A program made the translations under genes and the position numbers. Below the pieces are notes generated by a model, which made no database searches, was not told the DNA's origin, and saw only the letters and a list, made by a program, of their open reading frames with translations. Below, one piece after another: positions 13,247 to 25,935 of a stretch of 64,000 nucleotides of DNA; the first letter of the stretch is position 1, and each line of letters starts with the position of its first letter. The stretch lies in assembly GCF_964340395.1 (NCBI RefSeq), contig NC_135549.1, positions 17,839,842 through 17,903,841 of the forward strand, in the 5' to 3' direction. The stretch is from Glandiceps talaboti. Taxonomy: Eukaryota > Hemichordata > Enteropneusta > Spengelidae.

Positions 13247-16200
13247 CAGTATCAAGCAAGATACACAGGAGCCATTACACAGTGTTTCACATTGTTGCGA
13301 TCATCAGATGTAGCATTGTTTACTCCAGCATAGACATTTTAAATAAATTAATACGGAGTTTATGCATATCTTTTTTATATATACTAGTATATGGATTGTA
13401 TTTAACAAAGGAAAGCCTATCAAGATATTAGGAAGACTGGTCATTGAAATAAACACTGCAATTCTTTGTAATAAACAGTCCAGTGTTCTTCCCACTTAAA
13501 GAGAAAGCATAGCGCTAGCATCATACTTGCTTACCGCCGAGTTCAGCTGCCATGCTTGTCAGGTTTCTGCTGTGCTTCAACTATTTTATAATAATTAATA
13601 TCCTTGAGTAGTTTTCAATATTATAATCATGTCACTTTCATATGAAGAGAAGTGGCTAATCCAAATTGTACATGTGTGATGAATATTGTGATGAATGATT
13701 ATGATTCAATGTTGAAGACACGCATGCATTATGCAAATCATTATGCTATTGGTATGCAAATTGTTGCTATCTCAGCAGGACAGTGTTACAAAGTTTTGAA
13801 TTGCTTGAAAGCTAACTGTTGTAACTAGATACCATTGGGAGAAATATTACTATGGCAAGCATACTATTGGCAATATACGATAGACACAAATTAAATCTAC
13901 TGTTGTTGCAAATAGTAGATTAATCACCCCTTTAATGACATTTTCTGTAAATCCATGTAATTACACCCTATATATAGGGTATCTGGCTTCAATGACTTGG
14001 TTTCTGTAACTCTATGTAATCACACCCTAAATATAGGGTGTCAGGCTTTAATGACTTGGTTTCTGTAACTCTATGTAATTACACCCTAAATATAGGGTAT
14101 CGGGCTTTAATGACTTGACTTTTTCTCCCTTTGGGTACTGTATATTCAGAGATAAAGAGTCTAAAAAAAATGGGGTCCACTTTCCACAATTTTTTATTTT
14201 GTTTAGTCAAAATGGGGTCTGGGGTCGGTAGCATTGGCCGCACACCCCTACCAGACCTGGCCAGTGGTACCCCCCCCCCCCAATGCCATGGTTATGTGGA
14301 TATAATTAAATCACCCTGTAATAGCAGATGGAGTATTATTAGAAGTCTCCAAAAATGTACACTGAAAGATTAAAGTTTAAAGATCATGGATGTCTAAAAA
14401 AAAAAAAATGAAAATACTGCATGTATGTGGCTCTCATAAACAGACATGAGGTTGCCCTATTGTGAGTGTAAGTACATTCCTGTCTACTGCCTGATTATTT
14501 CAACATAGCGTTACAATAGTTTCAGTTTGTGTCTGTCTTAGCTTGCTGATAGCCCACCTGCCACTGTTGTACTTACATTTATAAAAGACTGTAATAAACT
14601 TAACATTAGGAAGTAATTCTTTAACTTTGTCCATAACAGTTGCCTTTTCCACAACAGCAGCATTCACATTCCATATCTGTACAATATCGTCTCTATCTCT
14701 TTTACTTACACTGAGGCCACAGATTTCATCTTCTGTGTTGTATGCAAATACAAAGAATATACAAAATAAAGTATCAATTATAATTGTGTCTCAAGATTTT
14801 GATTTAGGAAAAGATCTTTCTCGATTCAACATCAGACCAAAGTAATCATCAAGTTATCAAGTAACCAGCTATATTACATCATTAACAGATTGATATTTTA
14901 TACAGACACTGCTTAGAATTCATTAGACACTGACCATGGTGACGTGTGTTCATGTTTAACGTCTTTAAATAAAAAAAGCCTCCTGAGGTATGAAGCGAAA
15001 TTAGTTGAATATTCAAGGCAATTCTTGTACTTATTTTTTAATACTGATGATTGTTAAAGAGACAACACTGAATCCATGATATGATACAACGTATTTCACA
15101 CAAGATATAATACTGAAACTTGACAAATTGACTTGTTTAATTTATAAGACATAAAGAATTGGACTAATCTCTTTTGAACTACTGATGTTAGTCTAGATGC
15201 TAGCCATGACATCAAAGCATCTCTTTACCTCTGTCTAGCTCAATGAGAAATCATGAACTAAAAGTTGTTCATGTAAATGAGTAACACCCCTCCCCCCCCA
15301 TTACTAGAATAATGTAAATAGTGTACAAGTATGAGAGTAACATCCTATGTTGACAAATATACCATTATGTATATACTGAACTGTCCATATTACTGCCACC
15401 AATAAACACTAACTTATAATTGGATAGAATTCTGTGATTCATTAACAAAGACGTGATATAATGACTGTGTGGGTGGCTTCGTTTGAATTTGAAATTTCAT
15501 CTCAGGACCTCATTGAGCTAGACATAAAGAGAGATGTTGAGATTTGATGCCACAGATAGCATTAGACTATACTTATACTTCAAAGAAGAGATTTTTGAAT
15601 GAATACACTGTTGTATCTGACACATAATGGTGTAAAGTAAGTTGTACATGACTACTGGCCAGTCACATAGAAATAAAGAATACACACTAACATTTAGATA
15701 CATGTAACACCATGTCAAAATCTGACCTGAAATACAAGAGCTGTTTTTTAATTAACAGAAATAGTAATTTAATAAAAGCCTACCTTTTGCTACATGATCT
15801 GCAAATTGTTCACCTATTAATGCTAGCAATAATTCTTTCCATAAGATCGTCTGCAAAGGAAACACACAATTATTAATCATTCTGGCATATTACTGGTAGT
15901 ATTGTACTGTGCATAATATTTGAGTTGATCTGACTGGAATATCAACTTGGTCAGCTGATAACTTGGACTCAAGTTTATCAAATTAGGAACAGCTTCATTG
16001 TAATGCCCTCTCACTGAGCCCAGAAGGAGCATTTGACATAACTGGGTATCATATGAGGGAATGTTCAAACTTTGCCACTGTATGTCTGGTAAGCAAATAA
16101 CTACTATGAAATGACATGCTGTTTGTAATATGCTAGGTATGATGATATACCAGACCACAATTTCACACACAGAGAGTAATGATATACCAGGCCACAATTT

Positions 16201-19200
16201 CACACACAGAGAGTAATGATATACCAGGCCACAATTTCACACACAGAGAGTAATGATATACCAGGCCACACTTTCACACAGAGTCATGATATATCAGGCT
16301 GCACTTTTTACAAAGAGTATTGATATACCAGGCCATACTTTCACACATACACACATGCTTATGATATACCAGGCCATAGAAAGCCTTCACACACAAATAG
16401 TGATAATATCATATACCAGGCCACACTTTCACATGCACATGGTGATATACCAGGCCACACTTTCACATGCACATGGTGATATACCAGCCATACTTTCACA
16501 TGCACATGGTGATAATATACCAGGCCACTCTTTCACAAATAGTGATGATATACCAGACCACACTTTCACACATACATGGTGATTATATACCAGGCCACAC
16601 TTTCACACATACATGGTGATTATATACCAGGCCACACTTTCATACAGAGTCATGGTATACCAGGCCATACTTTCACACGCACATGGTGATGATATACCAG
16701 GCCACACTTTCACACAGTCAAGATAGACCAAGCCCCGGGGCGGGGGGTGGGGTTGGTGTACCACTGGCCAGTTCTAGTAGGGGTGTGTGGCCAATGCTGT
16801 CAACCCCAGACCCCATTTTAGACCAATTTTGACCCAAAACCAATACCCCGTTTTAGACCGTTCAACTTTTTAGAAGACCCCATTTTAGACCAACGTTGAA
16901 CTCATAGTTGAACGATGGATGAAATGTTGCGCATGCGCAGTTAATATAACAATGCATTATGGGGCGATATCTGAAACCAAGCATTTCAGGGGGTGTGCAT
17001 GCTATCTCAACCAGTGAATTAGCAGGCGAAAATTCCCGAACTCGTCGAGAATTTAATAAGGAGCTCCTTCTGGGACCCCATTTTAGACCAAACAAAATGA
17101 AAAATTGTGAAATGTGGACTCCATTTTAGAGTCATTAGCTCTCAAAAGACAGTACCCATTTTAGACCAAAGAGCGAAAAACCCTACCCCAAAGGGCGGCA
17201 CATATACGTATACCCAATAGGTGGGAGTAACCCCCCGGGAGACCAGGCCATACTTTAACACATATAGTCATGATATACCAGGCCATTATGGCATACTTTG
17301 ACACAGAGTCATGATATGATATGATATGATATGATATACCAGGCCACACTTTCACACTGAGTCATGATATACCAGGTCACACTTTCACACTGAGTCATGA
17401 TATACCAGGCCACACTTTCACACTGAGTCATGATATACCAGGCCACACTTTCACACTGAGTCATGATATAACAGACCACACTTTCACAGAGTCATGATAT
17501 ACCAGGCCACACTTTCACATGCACATGGTGATGATATATCAGGTCACACTAGGACACTTTCATATTTTCACACACACAGCCAGACAGATATAGACACAGA
17601 CACACAAACACTTACACACACACACACACACAGCCATAGACACACACACACAAACAGTGATGATATACCAGGCCATACAGTCTAATTGGGGAATTCCATT
17701 GACATAGTCACTGATAAATACAAAATGATACACTTACTGTATCATTCTTATAAATTTTCATTTTCCAATATCCACCATTAGCATTACATGCTTCTTCCCT
17801 GCAAGAAAAGTGTACAATAAATGAATTACTATCAGTTACAAAATAGCAATGAAGCTGACTGATGATATGCATCTTACACTTTACATGTAGACTAACAATA
17901 CATTGTTATTGGTGCCCTCTATAACTTACTGGTGAAACCAATCGTATGGAACAGTAACGATACTGGAGTATATAACTTACCATACTAGCTTGTAATAACT
18001 CTACCGTACTATCACTTACCAGAATAGTTTGTGATAACTCTACTGTACTAATAACTTACCACAATACTTGTGATAACTCTACCATACTATAACTTACCAT
18101 CATAGATTGTGATAACTCTACTGTACTAATAACTTACCACAATACTTGTGATAACTCTACCATACTATAACTTACCATCATAGATTGTGATAACTCTACC
18201 GTACTTTCACTTACCAGAATAGTTTGTGATAACTCTACTGTACTAATAACTTACCACAATACTTGTAATAACTCTACCATACTATAACTTACTATAATAG
18301 TTTGTGATAACTCCAATGTACTATAACTTAAAATAATAGTTTGTGATAACTCTACCGTACTATAACTTACCATACTAGCTTGTGATAACTCCACTGTACT
18401 ATAACTTACCATAAGTGTTTGTGACAACTCTACTGTGTCATAAATTACCATAATACTTGTGATAACTCTACCATACTATAACTTACTATAATAGTTTGTG
18501 ATAACTCTACCGTACTATAACTTACTATAATAGTTTGTGATAACTCTACCGTACTATAACTTACCATACTAGCTTGTGATAACTCCACTGTACTATAACT
18601 TACCATAAGTGTTTGTGACAACTCTACTGTGCCATAATTTACCATAATACTTGTGATAACTCTACCATACTATAACTTAAATTACTATCCTAGTTTGTGA
18701 TAACTCTACTGTGCCATAACTTACCATAATACTTGTGATAACTCTACCGTACTATAACTTAAATTACCATCCTAGTTTGTGGTAACTCTACTGTGCCATA
18801 ACTTACCATAGTGGTTTCCGTTGATCTCTCATTAAATGATAACTATACCGCACAGGGACTTCTTGGATATCTGGGATGTTGTTATATACACTCCAAAAAC
18901 TCTAAAAGCACACAGAAATATACTAATGAATACATAAGAAGTGTAGAAGGTTTAACGTACATATCCCCATTATTGTGAGTTTGTGTTTGATACAAAAAAA
19001 TTCCACTCTGAATGACACACCCGTGACTACTTACAAAACTAAAGATACACAAGATGGACTTAGACTAGAGATACAATATGAACATACATACAACATGTAT
19101 GTATGCGTCTACTTTGTGTGCCATTACCATAGAAACCTTAGATTTGGTATTTGCTTTTAAGTTGTGTTTTTCACCCTGATATGTACATGTGATGTTTATA

Positions 19201-20446
19201 CCACCTTCCTATCCCTGATGTTGTGGGTTTTTTTTTTGTTATCTGACCATGAAGGGTGATATATTTCAAGTCATCAAAATACCTTTATTTCCTCCAATGG
19301 TGTTCCTAGACTCTCTCACAGCCCACACACTGTCTTTGCTATTTCAATTGTCTATTTTCACATTTACTTTGTCAGTTTGACCTAACAGCTAGTTCAATCT
19401 CTCAGTATGTATGGCACTCCCTCATCGGTTGCATAAGACAAACCAATCAACATTCAAACTAGGGAAGCCAGCTGTGCTCACCATGAGTTTGGACTAGCTG
19501 TTGGGTCAGGTGAGGGCCGTGACAAGAGTCTGTGGCAAAACTCCTTGTGGCAATAATAAACCTCACCTCTACTGTGTGAACAGTGTAAATCTTTTTCAGG
19601 TTAGCTTCATATTCTGCAGCAGTAGCACCACGGACAGACCTGGAAAACATTGATTGACAAAGTAACCATCAATATCAATATCATAATGTTTTATGTCACA
19701 GGTATAATGTGTGCTAATATAATACCGTGCACCCTGTTTATTATGTAACACAAATTCTGTATCACGCAGTTCTGTAAACCTGAAATCTTTTTGCTAAATA
19801 CTTATTTTTGCTTATTTCACTGGAAAACAAAAATGCAAAAATAAGTAGTGACTAAAACAGTGTACCTGGCTTAGTAATTTGTAAAAACTAGTCTTTGAGA
19901 ACTAGCTGAAGACTGTAAAATCACAACATTTTCTAGTGGCAAAAACATCTAGGTGTACAGAATTCCATAAAAGGACGTTTCATAACTAGCACTACTATAC
20001 AATGACACATGTACAACCTTTAATATCCTGTATAATTAACCCAACAGATTCAGTTGCAAGAACAGACTATGTTGCGCCAGTATATCACTGTCAGGGAAGC
20101 CAGATAGCCAAGTCTCAAGAACAGCTCAATACCCCAGCAGGATCAGAGTGGGTGTGTGGTAGATTGATCTCTTGAGATAGCAACACCAAGATAAGCTCTG
20201 GGGTGCTGCTAGCAGAGAACACAGGACTTCAGTGGTTTCAATCATCTGTGATTGTTGTTGTAATACTAATTAGTGTCCCTATGAAATTGAATTCTCACAG
20301 CATACATTCAAATAATTGTAAAACTGAATCTATGGGTCAGGGAAATATAATAAGCTGTACCGTCCTCAGAGTGATTCACATTCTTATAAACAAGAGAATT
20401 CTACTGCAACATGTAATATAAAATGACGTGACATGAAATTTCACTG

Positions 20447-20504
<58 letters not shown>

Positions 20505-21606
20505 TTGAAATATCAGTCGTTATGCATGTACATTTGTTAGGGCTAAATTAATACAATTCCATGTTAAATAATTAAATTTGAATATTTTTAATTATTTTAA
20601 TGAATAGGATGTCTAGACACCAATTTTGATCAATATCTACCAAGACAACTGATGTAATATGGATTTCATGATGGTGACCATGAGATACTTGTCAGTATTG
20701 CAGCTTAAGCCAAAAATTAGTCATCTCATAGTCATATCTATACACACATTAATGTAATTGGCATTTATTGCAAAAATGATATCTTTGTCCAAATTCTCAT
20801 CCAGTTCTTCTTCAACCATAATGATGTAGCTATTTAAAAATGTACCTAGCATTGGATAAGTAGTAATAAAGTGTGGCGGAACCACGTCGAAATGTCACAT
20901 GAATTGAGGGATGCCATATACACTGTCTGTAATGTGTTTTAACTTGGACATCGGATGTAAATCTTACTGGATGACTTCATAAGTATGTTGTGACAATTAC
21001 GAACAAAGAAACAATGGCAAACGATTATCACTGAAACGAAACTAATGATTTCAACCGTCTAAATATTTAGAAAAGTGACAAATGGCATTATCTATTTAGA
21101 AATCTGACAAGTGATATTTGAATACATAAAATGTACCGGTGTCGAGTGAATTTGGGGCTAACTGTAGCTGGTTATCTGAGCGACTACTCCTCCCTCCCTC
21201 TCATTTGCCAAGTTGTTTATGTCATTGACCTGATGTCGAGAAGTTGGATAAACCGTCTAGCTTTCGAATACTGTTAGCTCTAGCTTACTAGTATGTGGAT
21301 ATCAACGTGTATTGTCTGTAGGATTATTTTTTCACTGGCGGTGACATAACATGTTAAGTTGATTACATTGGCCAGCTGAGCCGAGTTTGAACAGTGAACT
21401 GCACACAGAAAGACAATCGGTCGATGCAGGAAGTACATGGAATTTACTTACCGATCAAGCCAAAACGTCCACGGAGTGTTGAGAGGTACACCAGATTCTT
21501 CACTACTGTTGATCTCTGCGATCGCAGAATGTGATAATTCACTCGGATCAGGTGTAGATAAATCTGACGATTGCATATTATGCAGTGTCGATGCAGTGGC
21601 CGCCAT
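12269..21606 (-). CDS. EIF4E3: eukaryotic translation initiation factor 4E type 3 (class III cap-binding protein), 7 exons
   Basis: Cytoplasmic mRNA cap-binding protein of the eIF4E fold. Coding exons on the minus strand are 21606-21452, 19639-19567, 18901-18807, 17798-17738, 15850-15784, 14732-14577 and 12309-12269. All junctions are GT/AG, every phase agrees, and they join to 215 aa (vertebrate eIF4E3 is about 224). Recognisable eIF4E3 blocks are [14 protein letters not shown] (39-52), [17 protein letters not shown] (56-72), FWSVYNNIP (78-86), [17 protein letters not shown] (106-122), [24 protein letters not shown] and the short tail HFAFEGEKK. Trp46 corresponds to eIF4E Trp43, Trp108-Glu109 to the cap-binding Trp102-Glu103, and Tyr62 sits at the Trp56 position, which is the class III signature (Cys or Tyr there). 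I chose the ATG at 21606 because it has A at -3 and G at +4, and no in-frame ATG lies just upstream. Very sure of family and exon structure; UTR ends are not defined. Confidence 0.96.
13211..13240. repeat. (AT)n microsatellite
   Basis: 15 AT units inside EIF4E3 intron 6. Confidence 0.95.
13943..14120. repeat. three-copy ~62-bp tandem repeat in EIF4E3 intron 6
   Basis: Three copies share CTGTAACTCTATGTAATTAC, then a palindrome ACCCTAAATATAGGGT, then CTTTAATGACTTG. The first copy is more diverged (CCTATATATAGG). The embedded palindrome makes each unit a potential hairpin. Confidence 0.9.
14160..14285 (-). mobile_element. fragment of the hAT-like repeat seen at 16733-17239
   Basis: Contains, in inverted orientation, the end segment of the 507-bp insertion: GGGGTCTGGGGTCGGTAGCA, ACACCCCTACCAGACCTGGC and CAGTGGTACC, ending in poly(C). 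Internal parts of the element are missing here. It lies in intron 6 of EIF4E3. Confidence 0.7.
16140..16732. repeat. minisatellite around GATATACCAGGCCACACTTT, part 1
   Basis: About 17 irregular units of 28-40 bp with core GATATACCAGGCCAYAMTTT followed by CACACA-rich or CACATGCACATGGT spacers, in EIF4E3 intron 4. It continues at 17240-17680 after an inserted transposon. Confidence 0.93.
16733..17239. mobile_element. non-autonomous DNA transposon inserted in minisatellite, hAT-like
   Basis: 507 bp of non-satellite DNA splits the GATATACCAGG array. Ends are CCCCGGGG... and ...CCCCCCGGG, roughly inverted. The flanks read AGACCAAG (16725-16732) and AGACCAGG (17240-17247), a likely 8-bp duplication with one mismatch, as hAT elements make. 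The host array itself resembles this motif, so the duplication is not independent proof. Internally CCCCATTTTAGACC recurs several times. No coding capacity. Confidence 0.65.
17240..17690. repeat. minisatellite GATATACCAGG..., part 2, with CA-rich end
   Basis: Continuation of the intron 4 array, here mainly with spacer CACTTTCACACTGAGTCAT (period about 36 bp). It ends in a (CA)-rich tract at about 17570-17653, only about 50 bp from EIF4E3 exon 4. Confidence 0.93.
17920..18812 (-). repeat. ~39-bp minisatellite carrying copies of the EIF4E3 exon 3 splice donor
   Basis: About 22 units of roughly 37-43 bp. On the gene strand the consensus is ATTATGGTAAGTTATAGTAC followed by GGTAGAGTTATCACAA. The array abuts exon 3: the true donor CTATG|GTAAGTTATGG (18807/18806) is the first unit's homologous segment. 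At least 15 further units keep GTAAG. In one frame the units encode open 13-residue repeats ([13 protein letters not shown]-like), which explains the small minus-strand ORFs; that frame differs from exon 3. Confidence 0.93.
20451..20503. repeat. (GT)n microsatellite
   Basis: About 26 GT units in EIF4E3 intron 1. Confidence 0.95.
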
Positions 21607-21634
21607 TGTGAGGGCAGTCAGCAACAACAACGGG

Positions 21635-21670
21635 GACGGTCACGTGACAAAACAACATACGTCATTCTTT
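21635..21670 (-). promoter_or_regulatory. EIF4E3 5' region with E-box and CRE-like motif
   Basis: Just upstream of the EIF4E3 start codon lie CACGTGAC (21641-21648; the core is a palindromic E-box) and TACGTCA (21658-21664), which on the gene's strand reads TGACGTA, a CRE-like core. CpG dinucleotides are denser here than in flanking DNA. No TATA box is evident. The motifs are seen in the sequence; promoter function and the transcription start are inferred. Confidence 0.35.
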
Positions 21671-22499
21671 CGCGAAGTCGATCGATGACGCTCCGGGAGC
21701 TAGCTAGCTGACAGTATTGTTGTTGCCAATAATGTTGTTGGTGAATGACGCACGAAAGGTGTCCCAGCTCATGCATAACGTATATTTGTATAAAAGAATT
21801 TAAACTGTTTACATTGAATATTCTAAATGAACGCGTTTCGGATAGCATTACCCCTGCCTATTCAAAACAATATCTCACCTAGTATTTTTAAAACTGGCAT
21901 TACAAACAGTCAAACGGTGACCTCATTTATGCAAATATAGTATGTGAAAGTTCCATGACCCCAATGAATGAGCTGACCTCGTTCATACCTGGCAAATTAC
22001 AATTTGGTTACCCCCCACCACATCCACTCAAACACCTGTTTGAACGGTGTTTCTTTTCTCAACACAATTGTCTAGCCACACAAAATTATATTATTCAACT
22101 GTTCACATTAACAAAAATAATTGCAGTTCTATTTACCGGTAATTGCAATCCGAGTCAGTCATCCTGAAAAAAAAGTCAGAGAATGAGACTGCAATTTCTG
22201 CACAAGTAATTTCTGTGTAATTTTTTTTTGTAACAGTGATTGTTATTATTGCCTTATGAGTATGCCTCTGAGCGAACATTTACCTTTTAGTGCAGGGGCA
22301 TATTGGTTTTCGTGTGAAATACATGTTCATTTTATGAAACATATATGGTTATGTTCATCATAGGACCACATATAAAAAAAATACATGTTGGCAATTTCAA
22401 ATGTTCATAATTAGTTTTTTTTATCAGTTTATTTTGAATACATAGTTGGTGGAGAATTTTCAAAGGTTGCAAAATCAAATAAAGGTAGAACAATATTAA

Positions 22500-22705
22500 G
22501 TCTTTTAAATGTTCATTACCTTTCAGTGGAATGCAATGAATACTCATGGTTCACTTACTGCATATGCATTTCTGCTGACTCCCAAATTACGCAAGAATTG
22601 AAGTTCAAGTTGACATTTCTCTGAAATTGCGTGTAATGTTGGAGACGTAAAATCCTGAAATGGCTCTCCAGAACCAAACATTTATGGAAAAACTATTATT
22701 TCCTG
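22500..22705. mobile_element. palindromic element family F2, right-arm fragment
   Basis: Matches the right half of the copy at 29878-30300: TTTCTGCTGACTCCCA, TTCTCTGAAATTGCG, GTAAAATCCTGAAATGGCTC and CTCCAGAACC, then TTATTTCCTG. The left arm is not obvious. Confidence 0.6.
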
Positions 22706-24016
22706 TACCCTTAAATTAAATATGTAGAAAACCTTGGATATTATGAAAACATTATGGGGAATAGTGTGACCTGTTTTCTGCTGTCATACCGTGACTGCTG
22801 GAAATGTTATTACTGCTAGCTTGTGTGTGTGTGTGTGTGTAAACCACTAGGAAACAGGCCAGATTAATGTATGATCTTTGACACCAAATTGTTCGGGATG
22901 GGGTGTATTCAGGCAATTAACACGCATCATATTTCTTAAAAATAATTTGCTGAAGTAAACACTAAAATTCAATATTACATCAACTGCCTTTGTTTAGTGT
23001 TGATGTGTAAAATAAATAAAAAGACAAAATCATAATTTAAGATATTATAAGTAAATTGATGGCAGCAAATAAAAGTACTAATTTGCTGTTGTGTGGTTGA
23101 CCTGTAATATCAGTAAGATTATGGTCCAACTCCACCTATTGTTAGCTGTGCATACATGTCCATATCACAAATGTAAATTACTATTGTTGCATTTCAATAT
23201 GAATAGACGTCAAGAGAAGATGACAATAGGCAGATAATACGATAGATACACATTCAATTGCTGTATGGGGACGGTTTCAGAACAGCGCTCCTAGTGGCCA
23301 AAGTATACAATCGTTCGTTTTTCCACTGGCATGACCAACGTGAAATAAATGCTTATAGCCACTTAGCTTGGGGATGTGAATAGGGTTAAGACTCCCTAGG
23401 CTAGGGACACGGATAAACATAGGTAGAGTAATAGACTCCCTAGGAAATGCCTGATCTATGATGTTGGCCAGGAATGACAAGTATTCCTTACCTGCCCTAC
23501 TTACTCATTTGTGTCAAATGTTATCCACTTTTTCTCTACTTTATCTAGCAAATGTTTGGTCATTCATTCATCTGTACATCTGCAGTCACACAAGGCTACT
23601 CATGCAATCACTTTTTTTCCTCTCACTTTCATAACAAATTAAAGACAACATGAACCGTTTAGAATGATTTTATCAGCAGCTGAGAATATTTTTCACACTT
23701 GTTTATAATAAAGCTTATACTTCATCTACAAAATAAGGAAAAGAAAATAAAGTTTCACACAATATCTCCATGAATTATATATCTGATGAATGAACTGTAG
23801 GGTCATATGACCAGTTACTTGCCATGCGTGAACAAATTGTTTGTAGTGTTACTTAAAGTGTTATTGATATTTGCACAGTATTCACAGTAACAACACTGTA
23901 ATGGTGTTGTCTATGGAGAAAGTATGGATCCAGTATACTGCCCTCTATTGGTGTAATTATACGAAAACAACTGCAAAAAAAAAAATGTCTGTAAAATTTT
24001 TCAATTTTTGTGATCA

Positions 24017-24037
24017 CCCCCCCCCCCCCCCCCCCCC
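24017..24037. repeat. poly(C) tract
   Basis: About 21 C in a row. Confidence 0.9.
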
Positions 24038-25078
24038 ACCTGGATGTAAATGTTTGCATATCATGAGTAAAAACAATAACTACATCAGTGCATTACAAAT
24101 CTTTTGAAAGAAAACATTAAATGTTGACTTTAGTTCATTGGTTTTACTGGCAGAATTGTCAAAGTTTGCAGTGTGAAGACATCATGTCATGTAAATCTTT
24201 GAAAACCCCCTATCAAATGTTGGGTTTTAGATCAATTTTTTGATGTGACTGGATACAGCAAAGTTGGCAGTGTGGTGACATCATTGTAAATCTTTGAAAA
24301 GGTAACATCAAAAGTTGGAATTTAGCTAAAACTGTTTAGGTTGTGATTGTTTACATTCAAATTTGACAAGAGTGATGACAGTTCTGTACGCTGATTATTA
24401 TGAAGTGTGGTGTTTGAAGGTGTGCCGCACACAATATTTTGAAAATATAATTCTGCTTCCGAGGGTTGGCAGTTTACAAGAAAAGTTTTATCTAAGTAGC
24501 ACATGTTTTAAGTACTCGTGTAAATAATGCACGTACATGCAATATTTGCTACCAAAAATTTCATTTATCATATTATATACTATCTTATGTCATGTCTACA
24601 TCACTGTCACTCGACATTTATGGGAAAACACAATCAATATCAGTACCACTATGGTGTATTTAAGTTTTTCACAATTCAAAAGTGAAAAAAATGTAAATTG
24701 CTAAATACAATGATCAAAATCAGGAGTCTTGTAGAAGTAATAAATTTATGGTAGTTGCATCTTATTGTTTTTTTGTTTTTGCATATTATAATTTTTATGT
24801 AAATGAGGATATAGTTGATTAATAATCTCAATGTAGATGTAACAGCCCATCTTTGCACTCTTTTAAGTTTATTCTGACTTGCTTTGAATGCTATTTCTTT
24901 GTTGTGTCACGTCTTTGTTTTGTTCATACTAGTATTTCACAGATGCAAGTTGATTATTTAATACATCCTGTGAAAGGTTCTGAATATTGCAGTGCTGTGC
25001 ACTGAATCTTACACACAGTGAACAAATAACTTAAATAAAGAGGGAACATTTCTAATGGTTGAATATCACATCTTTGGG

Positions 25079-25088
25079 TTTTTATTTT
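25079..25088 (-). terminator. possible poly(A) signal for coiled-coil gene
   Basis: The minus strand reads AATAAA here, about 850 bp past the stop at 25936. If used, the degenerate ~40-bp repeat at 25150-25660 would lie in the 3' UTR. A lone AATAAA in AT-rich DNA is weak evidence. Confidence 0.2.
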
Positions 25089-25149
25089 GTGACGTCTCTG
25101 TATTTCGCAGCTTTGATGCTTTTTAACAATGTTGTAAGATATCAAAATT

Positions 25150-25660
25150 TACTCGAGGGGAAATCAAGTGAGCCATCGGTATAGAACATAGAACACTCCT
25201 TGGGGGGAAATACTGGAACAAAGATACAAAACTTACATACTGCACTAATTGAGAAATACTGGAACAAAAGTATAGAACATCAGCATTTGATTAAGATATA
25301 CTGCCTGGAGCAAAATATACATTACATATAGCACCTACTCAGACTACTGAGAAATCCTGGTACAAAAAATGTACAACATAATAGCATCCAATGAGAAATG
25401 CTGAAACAAAATCTATAACATAATGACATCCAACTTCCAAGCTGAAATACTGGTACAAAAATGTACAGCTGATAGCACCCAAATGAGAAAACTTGGTTAT
25501 AAGATAGAAAACAGATAGCACCCAATGAGAAATGCTGGTACAAAGCTATACAACAGATAGCACCCAGTGAGAACTGCTGTAACAAAAAAATGCAACATAT
25601 AGCACCCTATGAGAAATCATGTTACGGAGGAAAAAACAGATAGCACTCAATAAGGAAACA
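25150..25660. repeat. degenerate ~40-bp tandem repeat, 3' of the coiled-coil gene
   Basis: About ten diverged units around GATAGCACCCAATGAGAAAT followed by GCTGGTACAAAG. The apparent 87-residue minus-strand open frame is repeat-derived. It is probably in the 3' UTR or just downstream. Confidence 0.8.
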
Positions 25661-25935
25661 TGATATGGCCTTTTAGCAGATGCCCAGAAGACACTGACCA
25701 GGATGGCACAACTGTGTGGCATTTAGATCTCATTTAAAGCTACCTGTTGGATAACTTATAATTCTCTGAACAAGAAGTCAGTTGGTACGAAATCTTAACA
25801 GTTTGTTCCTAATTCTTTTCTCAGTAGCAACAACACAACTAGTCTCTGTGTTACAGTTCTCAATCAGTAATGTTTGTTTTGCATATATAACATTTTCTGG
25901 CACATCATTGTGGCATATCAAGTTGAAGGGCACTT

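Larger units (their letters stand above)
21671..25149. other. intergenic region between EIF4E3 promoter and the coiled-coil gene
   Basis: No supported gene. It includes an F2 repeat fragment (22500-22705), a short (GT)n near 22824-22840, and poly(C) at 24017-24037. Short open frames lack splice context or recognisable domains. Confidence 0.5.

Noticed and set aside
18251-18645. Minus-strand open frames of 13-residue repeats ([11 protein letters not shown]-like)
   Set aside because: Produced entirely by the ~39-bp minisatellite, and in a frame different from the adjoining EIF4E3 exon.
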